Of a stretch of 64,000 nt of DNA, positions 8,068 through 16,838 are shown piece by piece. The stretch is from Paenibacillus sp. SC116 (GTDB lineage: Bacteria > Bacillota > Bacilli > Paenibacillales > Paenibacillaceae), in NCBI RefSeq assembly GCF_024733555.1, contig NZ_JANIOF010000001.1, positions 806,001-870,000 on the forward strand, given 5' to 3'. Made by a program: the position numbers and the translations under genes. The first letter of the stretch is position 1. The number at the start of each line of letters is the position of its first letter. Below the pieces are notes generated by a model. It had not been told where the DNA came from and searched no databases. It saw nothing but the letters and a program-made list of their open reading frames with translations.

Positions 8068-9987
8068 TCACCGTTTCATTTGTACCTCTACACGTAAGCG
8101 TTCTAGGAACTCTTGAATACCCATGGCAACAATAGCGCCCTCTCCCCGCTCACGGATTGTAACGCTGTTCAATTGCTGCTCTTGATCTCCTAGCACAAGT
8201 ACATACGGGATTTTATCCAGCTGTGCCTCGCGAATACGATAGCCAAGGCGTTCATTCCGTATATCGATATCCACTCTCACTCCCGCGTCGGTTAACGCTT
8301 GCTTCACTTGAAATGCATAGTCTGTATACTGTGCTGCAACAGGTAGCAGCTTCACTTGAACGGGAGCAAGCCATAGTGGAAATGCACCTGAATAGTGCTC
8401 TGTTATGATCCCTATAAAGCGGTCGATAGACCCATAAACAGCACGGTGAATCACGACTGGACGATACTTTTGACTATCTTCAGCAATATAGGACAGATCG
8501 AATTTCTCTGGCATTTGGAAATCAAGCTGGATCGTGCCGCACTGCCAACTCCGACCTAACGCATCTAAAATATGAAAATCAATTTTCGGACCGTAAAAAG
8601 CACCGTCTCCTTCATTGACTCGATAAGCAGCACCTCGACGATCCAACACATTTTTCAGTGCTTGTTCCGCCTGATTCCACAATTTTTCTGATCCCATCGA
8701 ATCTTCTGGTCTTGTAGACAATTCAATCTTATATTCGAATCCGAATACTTGATAGATATAGTCGATAAGCTCAATAACACGGTTAATTTCATCTTCGATC
8801 TGCTCTGGCAATACGAACAAATGAGCGTCGTCCTGACAAAACGTGCGAACCCGCATCATCCCGTTCAATGCCCCTGAAAATTCATGTCGGTGTACTTGAC
8901 CAAATTCAGATAATCGAATCGGCAGCTCACGATAAGAATGCTGACTGTTCTTATAAATCAACATATGACCAGGACAATTCATCGGTTTGAGAGCGAACTT
9001 AGTTTCATCAACCTGTGTAAAATACATATTGTCTTTATAATGATCCCAATGCCCCGATTGCTCCCATATCCGGTTATTCATCATAAGCGGAGTTCGCACT
9101 TCATCATACCCCAGCTTGCTCTGAACATCACGCGCAAAGTTCTCCAGCTCTGTACGGATTGTCATCCCTTTCGGCAAGTAGAACGGCATGCCAGGAGCTT
9201 CTTCTGAAAACATAAACAACTCCAACTGCTTACCTAACTTGCGATGATCGCGCTTCTTCGCTTCCTCCAGCCGATATAAATGTTCGTCCAACTGTGCCCT
9301 CATTGGAAATGCAGTGCCGTATACCCGTTGCAGCATTTTGTTGTTAGCATCTCCGCGCCAGTACGCCCCTGCTACATTTAGCAGCTTGAATGATTTAATT
9401 CTCCCTGTTGTCGGAAGATGTGGGCCGCGGCATAAATCAGAAAATTCCCCTTGTTCATAAATCGAGATGACCGCATCGGCTGGAAGCCCTTGAATAAGTT
9501 CTAGCTTAAACGGTTCTTGCTGATGTTCAAACAGCTGCAACGCTTCAAGGCGACTAACCACCTTGCGTTCAATCGGCAAATTAGCTCTAATGATGCGCTC
9601 CATCTCTTGCTCGATAGCCGCTAAATCATTCACAGACAAAGGCTGGGCAATATCGACATCGTAGTAGAACCCATTTTCAATGACTGGACCGATACCTAAC
9701 TTGACTGCATGATTGCCATATAATCGTTTCATCGCTTGGGCCATTACATGTGCCGCACTATGCCGGTAGATATCCTCGCCTTCTTTGCTGTCCAGCGTCA
9801 CAATTTCGAGATGACAATCTTCATTGAGCGGTTCGTTGAGATCAACGAGCATGCCATTCCATTTTCCAGCGACTGCATGCTTCTTCAATCCCGAGCTAAT
9901 TGATGCTGCCACATCCAGTGAGGTCGTGCCTTGTACATACCTCCTAACTGTTCCATCTGGTAATGTTACTTGAATTTGCAACTCCAT
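8068..9987 (-). CDS. thrS: Threonyl-tRNA synthetase
   Basis: 639 residues from the ATG of MELQIQVTL, which has AAGGAGG 9 nt upstream; an earlier in-frame start at 10032 lies in the leader. Domains in order: TGS (about 1-62, 'VTLPDGTVRRYVQGTTSLDV'), tRNA-SAD editing domain with 'HSAAHVMAQA' and 'CRGPHLPTTG', class II core with motif 2 ('VRTFCQDDAHLF') and 'KPMNCPGHMLIY', and a C-terminal anticodon-binding domain ('PVQVKLLPVA'). It charges tRNA-Thr with threonine. A Thr-type T-box precedes it. Confidence 0.97.
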   Translation of the reverse strand: MELQIQVTLPDGTVRRYVQGTTSLDVAASISSGLKKHAVAGKWNGMLVDLNEPLNEDCHLEIVTLDSKEGEDIYRHSAAHVMAQAMKRLYGNHAVKLGIGPVIENGFYYDVDIAQPLSVNDLAAIEQEMERIIRANLPIERKVVSRLEALQLFEHQQEPFKLELIQGLPADAVISIYEQGEFSDLCRGPHLPTTGRIKSFKLLNVAGAYWRGDANNKMLQRVYGTAFPMRAQLDEHLYRLEEAKKRDHRKLGKQLELFMFSEEAPGMPFYLPKGMTIRTELENFARDVQSKLGYDEVRTPLMMNNRIWEQSGHWDHYKDNMYFTQVDETKFALKPMNCPGHMLIYKNSQHSYRELPIRLSEFGQVHRHEFSGALNGMMRVRTFCQDDAHLFVLPEQIEDEINRVIELIDYIYQVFGFEYKIELSTRPEDSMGSEKLWNQAEQALKNVLDRRGAAYRVNEGDGAFYGPKIDFHILDALGRSWQCGTIQLDFQMPEKFDLSYIAEDSQKYRPVVIHRAVYGSIDRFIGIITEHYSGAFPLWLAPVQVKLLPVAAQYTDYAFQVKQALTDAGVRVDIDIRNERLGYRIREAQLDKIPYVLVLGDQEQQLNSVTIRERGEGAIVAMGIQEFLERLRVEVQMKR

Positions 9988-10030
9988 GATGATTGCCTCC
10001 TTTTCTCCATTGTTCCTTATCGTTGAACGC

Positions 10031-10375
10031 AAAAAAACACACTCTCCCAGAAGGGACGAGTGCGTTCAGCTCGTGGTTCCACCCTAATTCGATAGGCAAC
10101 ATAAACATACCTTGACATGAGCCATGTATGTAGATGCACTATCCTCGTTAGTTATCCGGTATCGTGGATAAGACGGCGACGCATACTGCCGTTTACGACT
10201 CCATAAATGAACGAGTCAACGGGTTCAACATCGCGGCTACAAAGGGGTAATTTCACATCCGTTTTCTGAAGAAGCTCGCACCATTCGCTTCTCTCTCTGG
10301 ACAGCTCGTGAAGGAAGTCATGTCTTTGATCAGGGCCAAATATTAAATTATGACCTATCATACATATAGACATAT
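10031..10375 (-). ncRNA. T-box riboswitch of thrS (Thr, ACC specifier)
   Basis: On the minus strand the T-box core AGGGTGGAACCACGAG is at 10070-10085. It is followed by the terminator stem CACTCGTCCC/GGGAGAGTG and seven T (10031-10062). The specifier region reads 'GTGAAATTACCCCTTTG', giving ACC (Thr) at 10246-10248, which agrees with the downstream gene. The 5' end is approximate. It also accounts for most of the gene-free stretch between thrS and the SLH gene. Confidence 0.9.
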
Positions 10376-10575
10376 TTAGTGTCAAGTGTGTATTTGCTCA
10401 TTTCACAACTGGACATCATCCAACCTAGATATCACTGCTACTCAGATATGCAGAACTATCCAATTAGTTGCATGAACCGACGAAATAGTCCCTTGATCAT
10501 ACATTTACCACTAGTATCTACACATGCACTCTGCTATTCTCATAAAGGAAATTTTGTATAAAGAAAGGAATACAT

Positions 10576-11637
10576 ATGAAAAAAATCTTTTTCCGCAACT
10601 CCATCATCATGCTCATGGCCATGCTATTGGCATTCCCGCTCCAATCTAGTCAAGCGCATGCAGCCGAGCCCATTCCCGAGTACATGTACTTGCCTTTCGA
10701 CATCATGAATCACTGGGCTTTCGATGAGTTGGACAACTTTGTTAACGCGGATTTGCTGCGTGGTTATGTAGACGAATACGGTGATGTATATGTCAAACCA
10801 AATCAGTCTATTAGCCGTGCAGAATTCGTCTCTATTTTAGTGCGTGCATTAGGGTTAACTAGTGATCAAGCTGGAACATCCTTTACCGATGTGCAGCAAG
10901 GGAAATGGCACTATGAGCCAATCCGTATCGCTAGTTCACTTGGGATCGTGAATGGTACGAGTGAATCTACATTCGGACCTAACCAACCTGTTAAACGCGG
11001 TGAAATTGCTGCCCTAATTGTAAGAGCGTTCTCTTCTACTGTGCAATTTACCGGTGAAATGAAATCGTTCACAGACGTTCCTGATTACTACGCAGCTCCA
11101 TCAATTATGAAAGCAAGCCAAGTTGGCATCGTACACGGAGCTACCGCAACGACGTTCAAGCCTTTCGCCAATGCAACACGTGCGGAAGCGGTTGTCATGC
11201 TGCAGCGCGCGCTCGACTTGCAAAGCAGTGATCTTCCTGAAGACAGTACACTTACAAAAGTGATAGCCGATTGGTCAGCTAACAATACGAAAGCAATTAA
11301 TGATAATGCATTTGATCAGCTATCGATTATGGATAAGCAATACGCAACAGGTTATCATCTGGCATATAGCGCAACTGCAAATAATGAACTTATGGAAATT
11401 GTGAAAGAAGGAGCTACTTTCACTGCTAAGATCAATAGTGAGCAGAAGCTTACGGTTCAGCACAAAACAGATCGATTTGCTGTTGTAGAGTCAACAGGCG
11501 GAATTATGCAAATCACAACGAAACTACACGGATCTGAAGTTGACGCAAAGCAATCCATGGATGGGCATTATTTGCTTAAGAAAATGCCAGATAACAGCTG
11601 GAAAATATACATGTATGCGATGACAGAGCAACAATAG
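10576..11637 (+). CDS. S-layer homology (SLH) domain protein
   Basis: 353 residues. Signal peptide 1-30 (basic start, hydrophobic core, cleavage near 'SQAHAA'). Three SLH repeats follow: about 42-95 ('HWAFDELDNFVNADLLRGYV', 'ISRAEFVSILVRALGL'), 102-155 ('FTDVQQGKWHYEPIRIASSL', 'VKRGEIAALIVRAF') and 163-212 ('FTDVPDYYAAPSIMKASQVG', 'ATRAEAVVMLQRAL'). SLH triplets bind pyruvylated secondary cell-wall polymer, so the protein is displayed on the cell surface. The remaining 140 residues match no family I recognise. Ribosome site AAAGAAAGGA. A single gene with a terminator behind it. Confidence 0.92.
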   Translation: MKKIFFRNSIIMLMAMLLAFPLQSSQAHAAEPIPEYMYLPFDIMNHWAFDELDNFVNADLLRGYVDEYGDVYVKPNQSISRAEFVSILVRALGLTSDQAGTSFTDVQQGKWHYEPIRIASSLGIVNGTSESTFGPNQPVKRGEIAALIVRAFSSTVQFTGEMKSFTDVPDYYAAPSIMKASQVGIVHGATATTFKPFANATRAEAVVMLQRALDLQSSDLPEDSTLTKVIADWSANNTKAINDNAFDQLSIMDKQYATGYHLAYSATANNELMEIVKEGATFTAKINSEQKLTVQHKTDRFAVVESTGGIMQITTKLHGSEVDAKQSMDGHYLLKKMPDNSWKIYMYAMTEQQ

Positions 11638-11671
11638 TTCTGCTGCTTCAATTGCGCATATATTAGATTTT

Positions 11672-11704
11672 GAGTGTGGACGCAGTTCGTTCACACTCTT
11701 TTTC
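11672..11704 (+). terminator. Terminator of the SLH gene
   Basis: GAGTGTG/CACACTC stem followed by TTTTT. Confidence 0.75.
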
Positions 11705-11828
11705 ATGCTTATTAACGTATGCGGGCTCCCTGCTCTCTCGATGATGCTTAATGCGGTTTCTACAAGCTAGACAGGATAACACTCATTTTCCACGAATACA
11801 TAATTATTCAAAAAATTGAGGTGTTCAG

Positions 11829-12425
11829 ATGAGTATACATAAACACAAATTGATGACTAACGAACAAATCGTATCTTATATAAATCAAATAGACAGGAAT
11901 CGGCCTGCCTTACTAATCGCTATTGATGGCTGTGGCGGTTCAGGTAAAAGCACGCTTGCACGCAAGCTGCAAGCGTCACTTTCAAATGCCACGCTCATAC
12001 ATATGGATGATTTTTATCTCCCTTCCGATCAACGCTCAACTTTGTCACCTGCCGACAAGCCTGTTGGTGCTGACTTTGACTGGCAGCGAGTAAAGCAGCA
12101 AGTTCTTGAGCCACTTAGCCATGGCGAAGAGGGCTGTTATCAACGCTATGACTGGGAAACAGACAGCTTAGCAGAGTGGCATCGTGTAAAAGCCGAAGGC
12201 ATTGTTATTATAGAAGGCGTATGCTCCATTCGACTAGAGCTAGCAAACGATTACGATCTAACGATATGGGTCGATTGTCCGAGAGAAACAAGACTTGCAA
12301 GAGGCTTGGAGCGTGACGGTGAAGCGGCTCGCTCATTATGGGAAGAGAATTGGATGATTGCAGAAGATAAATATGTGAACGAACATCAACCAGACGTGCG
12401 AGCACATATTGTCATATTGTCATAA
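11829..12425 (+). CDS. Uridine kinase-like P-loop kinase
   Basis: 198 residues. Walker A is 'GCGGSGKST' (about 36-44). 'LIHMDDFYLP' is the uridine kinase/PRK-type motif with substrate-binding Asp residues. 'FDWQRVKQQVLEPL' and 'IVIIEGVCSI' follow the order seen in uridine kinases, and 'RGLERDG' is the lid. It probably phosphorylates a nucleoside or similar small hydroxyl substrate using ATP or GTP. It differs from classical Udk in length and C-terminus, so the substrate is uncertain. Cytoplasmic; single gene. Confidence 0.8.
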   Translation: MSIHKHKLMTNEQIVSYINQIDRNRPALLIAIDGCGGSGKSTLARKLQASLSNATLIHMDDFYLPSDQRSTLSPADKPVGADFDWQRVKQQVLEPLSHGEEGCYQRYDWETDSLAEWHRVKAEGIVIIEGVCSIRLELANDYDLTIWVDCPRETRLARGLERDGEAARSLWEENWMIAEDKYVNEHQPDVRAHIVILS

Positions 12426-12508
12426 AGGGAATATAAATAAGATGGCACAATGCTTTCTACATAAAGTCAAATGGTTCAAAATCGCAACCTATTACATGTA
12501 TCCTAATA

Positions 12509-12555
12509 CAAAAAAAGAGCATGCAAGGACATCAGAATCCAAGCATGCTCTTTCT
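12509..12555. terminator. Bidirectional terminator between the kinase and the HTH gene
   Basis: AAAGAGCATGC/GCATGCTCTTT stem with T runs on both strands; it serves converging genes. Confidence 0.8.
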
Positions 12556-12607
12556 CATTTTCAATCACACACCAATGCCAATAATCAGCGCTGTATAGAC
12601 ACACAAG

Positions 12608-12838
12608 CTAGTCTAGCTGCTCTGAATCTTCCCCGTCTTCGACGTATTCTAATATATCTCCCGGCTGACAATCCAATGCTCTGCATATCTCATTCAAAGT
12701 GGAAAATCGGACTGCTTTGGCCTTGTTATTTTTCAATATAGATAAATTAGACATTGTAATTCCTAATCGATTCGCAAGCTCTGTTGAGCTCATCTTCTTC
12801 TTAACCATAATCAAATCTAAGTTAACTACAATGGACAT
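12608..12838 (-). CDS. Small Cro/C1-type HTH regulator (YozG-like)
   Basis: 76 residues, almost entirely one HTH_3 fold: 'MSSTELANRLGITMSNLSIL' and 'RFSTLNEICRALDCQPGDIL'. The short acidic tail is typical of YozG-type regulators, which are commonly paired with DUF2975 membrane proteins. It lies 12 bp downstream of such a gene on the same strand. It probably represses its own operon; the DUF2975 partner may modulate it. Ribosome site GGCGGTG. Confidence 0.88.
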   Translation of the reverse strand: MSIVVNLDLIMVKKKMSSTELANRLGITMSNLSILKNNKAKAVRFSTLNEICRALDCQPGDILEYVEDGEDSEQLD

Positions 12839-12850
12839 CCGTTACACCGC

Positions 12851-13321
12851 CTAAATGGTTTGCTCATGTTCTTCTTTCATTTCAATGACTTGCTTGTACA
12901 AGTTGGAGAAAACAAAGCTTAGCAAAGCAATACTTGCCCCAATAATTGAAATGACGATAAGCGGTAAAACCGTTAATGCATATAAATACATATCATATGT
13001 GTAGCATAAAACGAAAGTAACAATATTAAAAATAACAACTTCACTTGCTGCATATATAGAAATGCGCTTCAAGCTCTGTGGTATTTTCCTCGAATAGGCA
13101 TGATCAGCTGCAATTAGCTTACATACTTTCTTCAAATCAAATAACGCTAAAACATAGGGAATCGCACAAATAAAAATAGCTGCTGAAATAATGGTATCCA
13201 AATTTGTACCCGTGATTCCAAGCCCGCTCTTAAAATAAGCGGTCATGACCAACGGAGTTGCTACTAATGCCAACAATGTTAGTGCAATACCTAGCATAAC
13301 GACTAGATGTAAAACTTTCAC
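12851..13321 (-). CDS. DUF2975 membrane protein
   Basis: 156 residues with four hydrophobic segments (about 6-28, 44-62, 93-113, 121-143), the layout of DUF2975 proteins. The start is GTG: an in-frame stop lies two codons upstream and no ATG with a ribosome site lies nearby. It forms an operon with the HTH gene that follows. Function of the family is unknown; the pairing suggests a membrane partner of the regulator. Confidence 0.82.
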   Translation of the reverse strand: MKVLHLVVMLGIALTLLALVATPLVMTAYFKSGLGITGTNLDTIISAAIFICAIPYVLALFDLKKVCKLIAADHAYSRKIPQSLKRISIYAASEVVIFNIVTFVLCYTYDMYLYALTVLPLIVISIIGASIALLSFVFSNLYKQVIEMKEEHEQTI

Positions 13322-13411
13322 CCCTTATTCCAATTATGCCCTAAGAATGAATGTTGTATAAACGTAATCTTCGCTCCAACGATTATTCTGTTTCCTACTA
13401 GGTAAACATAC

Positions 13412-13439
13412 AGAAAAAGACCCTATACAAAGGGTCTTT
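13412..13439 (-). terminator. Terminator
   Basis: AAAGACCCT/AGGGTCTTT stem with a T run on the minus strand. It ends the small gene at 13467-13730. Confidence 0.7.
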
Positions 13440-13466
13440 CATCTTTACCACATCTGAAGTTATCAC

Positions 13467-13730
13467 TTATAAATCAACGGCAACATGAGGCTTGCTATAA
13501 TGACTCGTTCCACCGCCACCTACTAATACATACCCACCTTTATTGAAAATGATCCGCTTGCTTGAACCATTTGAGAGTAACACTACAACTTCAGACCGCT
13601 TTGCAAGAGCGATATATTTGACATATCCGCTTCGCAGCACAATCGTTTTCCAATTACCGTCGAATTCCGATCGAACTACCCGATTGGAATAGACTTGATT
13701 TTCCTTGCGCCCAACACGAGACTTCCCCAT
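13467..13730 (-). CDS. Hypothetical small protein
   Basis: 87 residues with AAGGGGCG before the ATG. Basic N-terminus (MGKSRVGRKENQ), then beta-type alternation ('WKTIVLRSGYVKYIALAKRS') and a glycine run ('YVLVGGGGTSHYSKPH'). No signal peptide or membrane segment and no family recognised. It lies between the opine metallophore operon and its own terminator on the same strand, with a 97-bp gap behind the exporter gene, so it could be co-transcribed. Good ribosome site and terminator favour a real gene. Confidence 0.6.
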   Translation of the reverse strand: MGKSRVGRKENQVYSNRVVRSEFDGNWKTIVLRSGYVKYIALAKRSEVVVLLSNGSSKRIIFNKGGYVLVGGGGTSHYSKPHVAVDL

Positions 13731-13827
13731 CGTACTATCGCCCCTTCACTGAATGAGGATTAGTCATCATTCTACTAACCGCCCGCTTTTCACCAGTATA
13801 TTCAACAGAGATTCTCAATGTTTGGGT

Positions 13828-14679
13828 TTAATATTGATTCACCAATCTATGCTTGCTTTGAGACATCATAATGCAGGTCGCCACAATTAGGCAGCCCCCT
13901 ATAATCGTATAGATATCCGGTACTTCGAACCAGAACAAAAAGCCCCATAATGCGTTAAATACGATGCCAATATAGCGAGTGACCTCTACCACAATCGCAT
14001 TTTCATGTGTAAATGCTTTAGTCAAGAACACTTGCCCGATTAAGGATACGACCCCAATTGCAATAAGATAGATCCATTCCGTCGTATTGGGCATAACGAA
14101 GCTATTCCACATCAGTGGGATGGAGACAAGCGTCGCTGTAGCTAAAAAATAGAACACAATTTCATAGGCGTGATGACGTTGGCTCAAGTAACGAATAGAG
14201 GTAGCGGCACCCGCGCCAAGAACTGCACTCAATAGCCCTACAAGTGCATAAATCGAATACGATGAGAATTGGAATGGCTTGACTAGCAGCAAGGCTCCAA
14301 TAAACGCAATGGGCATCATGTATATCATTTGACGCGATAGCTTCTCCTTAAGAAAAAAGAAAGCTAGAATAAATACGAAAATGGGAGACATATGCGCAAG
14401 TATGGTAGCGTCTGTTAGAGATATTTTCGAGATCGTATAGAAGTAAGCAATTAAGTATAGCGCCCCTAACACGCCTCGCGTCACTAACATAGGAACCCCC
14501 GTTGTCGAGAAAGAAACATTTTTCTGTTTCATTAACGCCAAAATAAGTATCGTTCCGATCAAACTACGAAAGAAGGCAACTTCCGTTGGAGGAATCGTAA
14601 AGCTGACTGCCTTCACCAAGGCATTCATCATACTGAAGACAAGAGACGCCAAAATGGCTAAGTATATGCCGTTCTTCAT
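13828..14679 (-). CDS. cntI: EamA/DMT-family exporter, probable opine metallophore efflux (CntI-like)
   Basis: 283 residues with about ten membrane segments in two EamA halves ('AEVAFFRSLIGTILILAL' style first half, 'TRYIGIVFNALWGFLFWFEV' second half). The ATG of MKNGIYL overlaps the cntM stop (ATGA); an earlier in-frame GTG is less likely. In Pseudomonas the pseudopaline exporter CntI is a DMT-family protein placed next to cntL and cntM. The same position here supports export of the finished metallophore. Last gene of the operon. Substrate assignment rests on synteny. Confidence 0.78.
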   Translation of the reverse strand: MKNGIYLAILASLVFSMMNALVKAVSFTIPPTEVAFFRSLIGTILILALMKQKNVSFSTTGVPMLVTRGVLGALYLIAYFYTISKISLTDATILAHMSPIFVFILAFFFLKEKLSRQMIYMMPIAFIGALLLVKPFQFSSYSIYALVGLLSAVLGAGAATSIRYLSQRHHAYEIVFYFLATATLVSIPLMWNSFVMPNTTEWIYLIAIGVVSLIGQVFLTKAFTHENAIVVEVTRYIGIVFNALWGFLFWFEVPDIYTIIGGCLIVATCIMMSQSKHRLVNQY

Positions 14680-16025
14680 GTTGCACACTCCCACGCTCTG
14701 TAGATCACATCTGCTTCTTCCATCGCTCTATCGTTGAACATATCAGGATGTATAGCAGATGCTCCCTTTTCAGCCATAAACTGCTGCAATCGCTGCTCAA
14801 ACAACTGAATAAGCTGCAAGGTTTGCGGCATGTTCACGTCCATCAATTCCGCCATGCGGCTGAGAACTTTTAACCGCTTATAATCCTCAAACGGTATCCG
14901 CGGAATCAACCAACGCCCGCATTCATCTTGGTACACTTGTTTATAGGGTACAGCAGAAAAATCAAAGTATTTCCCCTGTTCATCGGTTGACGAGAATGGA
15001 TCGATAAGCAGCGATGAATATCGAATATAAAGCAAATATTCCTGATGGATCGGCTCCAGTTCTACAAAATGTTCAATTTCATATCGTGATAGGTTCTCTT
15101 CCCGAACAGGATAATTATCATCATTCATAAATTGCAGCAAATTAATTGGCTTCGATCCACAGCTAATCAGAAATCGCGATATTTCCCGCCACAGCTCTAC
15201 CATGACATGAATGACTTGAGACGTAATCGGGCCTTCAGGATAAAGCTTATACATGCTCTTCTTCGAAGGCTCGTGGCTTAGAATTTGATCCAGTGAGAAT
15301 TCATTTATAAACAATGGAGGATGAACATACATCGTGATGCTCCTGCTCTCTGCTTCAAGCGGATTGCTTACGATGTCGCACTGAATGCCCAAGCCTGATA
15401 TAAAGCGCTGAAGAGGTTCAATAGACCAACTGCTGGATTGATTGGAAGCTGCATATATCTTCTTCTTCATTGCTTTCGTGTAAGAAGTTGTCATAGAAGC
15501 CGAATCGAACTTCGTTGCAGCAAAATAAGTCGACAGACTAATGACATCAATGCTTCTAACGAGTGGAAGCTCACTAGTAACTAGCAAATTCGAACCAAAG
15601 CTTGGAGAAAGCAATACAATCGTGTGAACAAAGGGCAGCCGCTCTAACTGAAGCTGACGAATTACATCCCTGTAGCTATCGCAAGGTGTACAAATAATAA
15701 TTGTTTTCCAACTTCCATCGACCTCCAAACTCGTATAACCTGCATAAAATCGATGGAGTCGAACAGTCCCCTCTAAATGTTGATACTCCTCACCATGCAC
15801 TCGCGAGGAAACACATTGTTGTGATTTTTCTAAATCGTGTAAGAGCCGTGCAGCATGCGGCCCTTCTCTATTTAATAAACCAAGCTTACTGGACCATCCA
15901 CGAGATAATTGGACAGCTACGTGTATCGCTGCGGGCCCAGCACCAATAAGCAGAGTATCACCGAATGGCGTTGTACGGATTGCTTGAGATACGCTTCTAT
16001 TTTGATCAGATGTATATCTCGTCAT
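14676..16025 (-). CDS. cntM: Opine metallophore dehydrogenase CntM-like
   Basis: 449 residues. An N-terminal nucleotide-binding motif 'LLIGAGPAAIHVAVQLS' (about 25-41) is followed by the DUF2338-type core seen in staphylopine and pseudopaline dehydrogenases ('CTPCDSYRDVIRQL', 'VLLSPSFGSNLLV', 'HPPLFINEFSLD', 'INLLQFMNDDNYPVREE'). The enzyme reductively condenses the CntL product with a 2-oxo acid (pyruvate or 2-oxoglutarate) using NAD(P)H. The oxo acid cannot be told from the sequence by eye. It starts 1 bp after cntL and overlaps the exporter gene, all in the Zur-box operon. Confidence 0.9.
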   Translation of the reverse strand: MTRYTSDQNRSVSQAIRTTPFGDTLLIGAGPAAIHVAVQLSRGWSSKLGLLNREGPHAARLLHDLEKSQQCVSSRVHGEEYQHLEGTVRLHRFYAGYTSLEVDGSWKTIIICTPCDSYRDVIRQLQLERLPFVHTIVLLSPSFGSNLLVTSELPLVRSIDVISLSTYFAATKFDSASMTTSYTKAMKKKIYAASNQSSSWSIEPLQRFISGLGIQCDIVSNPLEAESRSITMYVHPPLFINEFSLDQILSHEPSKKSMYKLYPEGPITSQVIHVMVELWREISRFLISCGSKPINLLQFMNDDNYPVREENLSRYEIEHFVELEPIHQEYLLYIRYSSLLIDPFSSTDEQGKYFDFSAVPYKQVYQDECGRWLIPRIPFEDYKRLKVLSRMAELMDVNMPQTLQLIQLFEQRLQQFMAEKGASAIHPDMFNDRAMEEADVIYRAWECAT

Positions 16026-16026
16026 A

Positions 16027-16812
16027 TTAGCGCCTCTCCAGTACTAAGGTGTCGTACAAGTGATGTTCATCATCGAGTTTCCGCTGCACCCATTTATCAG
16101 CCACATCTGCTTCTAATGGATAATTAAAAATAGATTTGAGCCCATTCCCATAGCGGACTATTATTTTAGCCTGTGGATTCACATGCTGACGAAGCTCTTC
16201 TAGTACTTCCAGCTTGTTTTTTACTAACGAGGCGATAATAATATGCGTGGCTTCTCCAGTGAAGGACAGCTCTTGAGCTTTCTTATTCGTAAAGCTTATG
16301 CGGTTCCCCAAGCCTGATGCAGCAGCTACTTGTTCGGCCCACTCAATAGCTTCAGGATCAATATCTAAACAAATGACCTGTGCTCTCGTCTCTCTCGCAA
16401 TCGTTAAGGCAGAAGTCGGAAAAGCACCGGATCCGATAAATAACACTTTGGAGCTGCTATCAATCTGATGCTTCTTCATTTCATCATTTACAGCACGGGC
16501 TAGTATATCTAAATATTCGCTTATATCCGTATGATGCTCACAAGTATGCTTGGCTTGATATTTTTCCATATCACATAACGCCTGAATGGAGGCTTCCCTC
16601 ACTCTTTCCGCATATTCCGCTATCTCCGCATGCTCCCCCCATTGGCTCCAACGTTGCAAATTATCATGATTAATCATAAACTGACACAAATAATCCAATC
16701 GCTCTTTTAATAACTCAAAACAATCACAATATTGCTTCGAGAAAGTAGTCAATTCTCTAATTTCAAATTCAAGCAACTTCAAGGAGAGCAAATAATTATA
16801 TTTCTCTTTCAT
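16027..16812 (-). CDS. cntL: Nicotianamine synthase-like enzyme CntL
   Basis: 261 residues from the ATG of MKEKYNYL, which has GGAGGAG 6 nt upstream. A helical N-terminus precedes a SAM-binding methyltransferase-like fold: 'VLFIGSGAFPTSALTIAR' and 'VICLDIDPEAIEWAEQVA'. CntL moves the aminobutyrate group of S-adenosylmethionine onto histidine. No histidine racemase (cntK) gene is in the locus, which by analogy with the Pseudomonas and Paenibacillus systems suggests L-histidine as acceptor. Only 1 bp from cntM, so the two are translated together. Confidence 0.9.
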   Translation of the reverse strand: MKEKYNYLLSLKLLEFEIRELTTFSKQYCDCFELLKERLDYLCQFMINHDNLQRWSQWGEHAEIAEYAERVREASIQALCDMEKYQAKHTCEHHTDISEYLDILARAVNDEMKKHQIDSSSKVLFIGSGAFPTSALTIARETRAQVICLDIDPEAIEWAEQVAAASGLGNRISFTNKKAQELSFTGEATHIIIASLVKNKLEVLEELRQHVNPQAKIIVRYGNGLKSIFNYPLEADVADKWVQRKLDDEHHLYDTLVLERR

Positions 16813-16838
16813 AGACAGCTCCTCCATTCCACTAGGTT

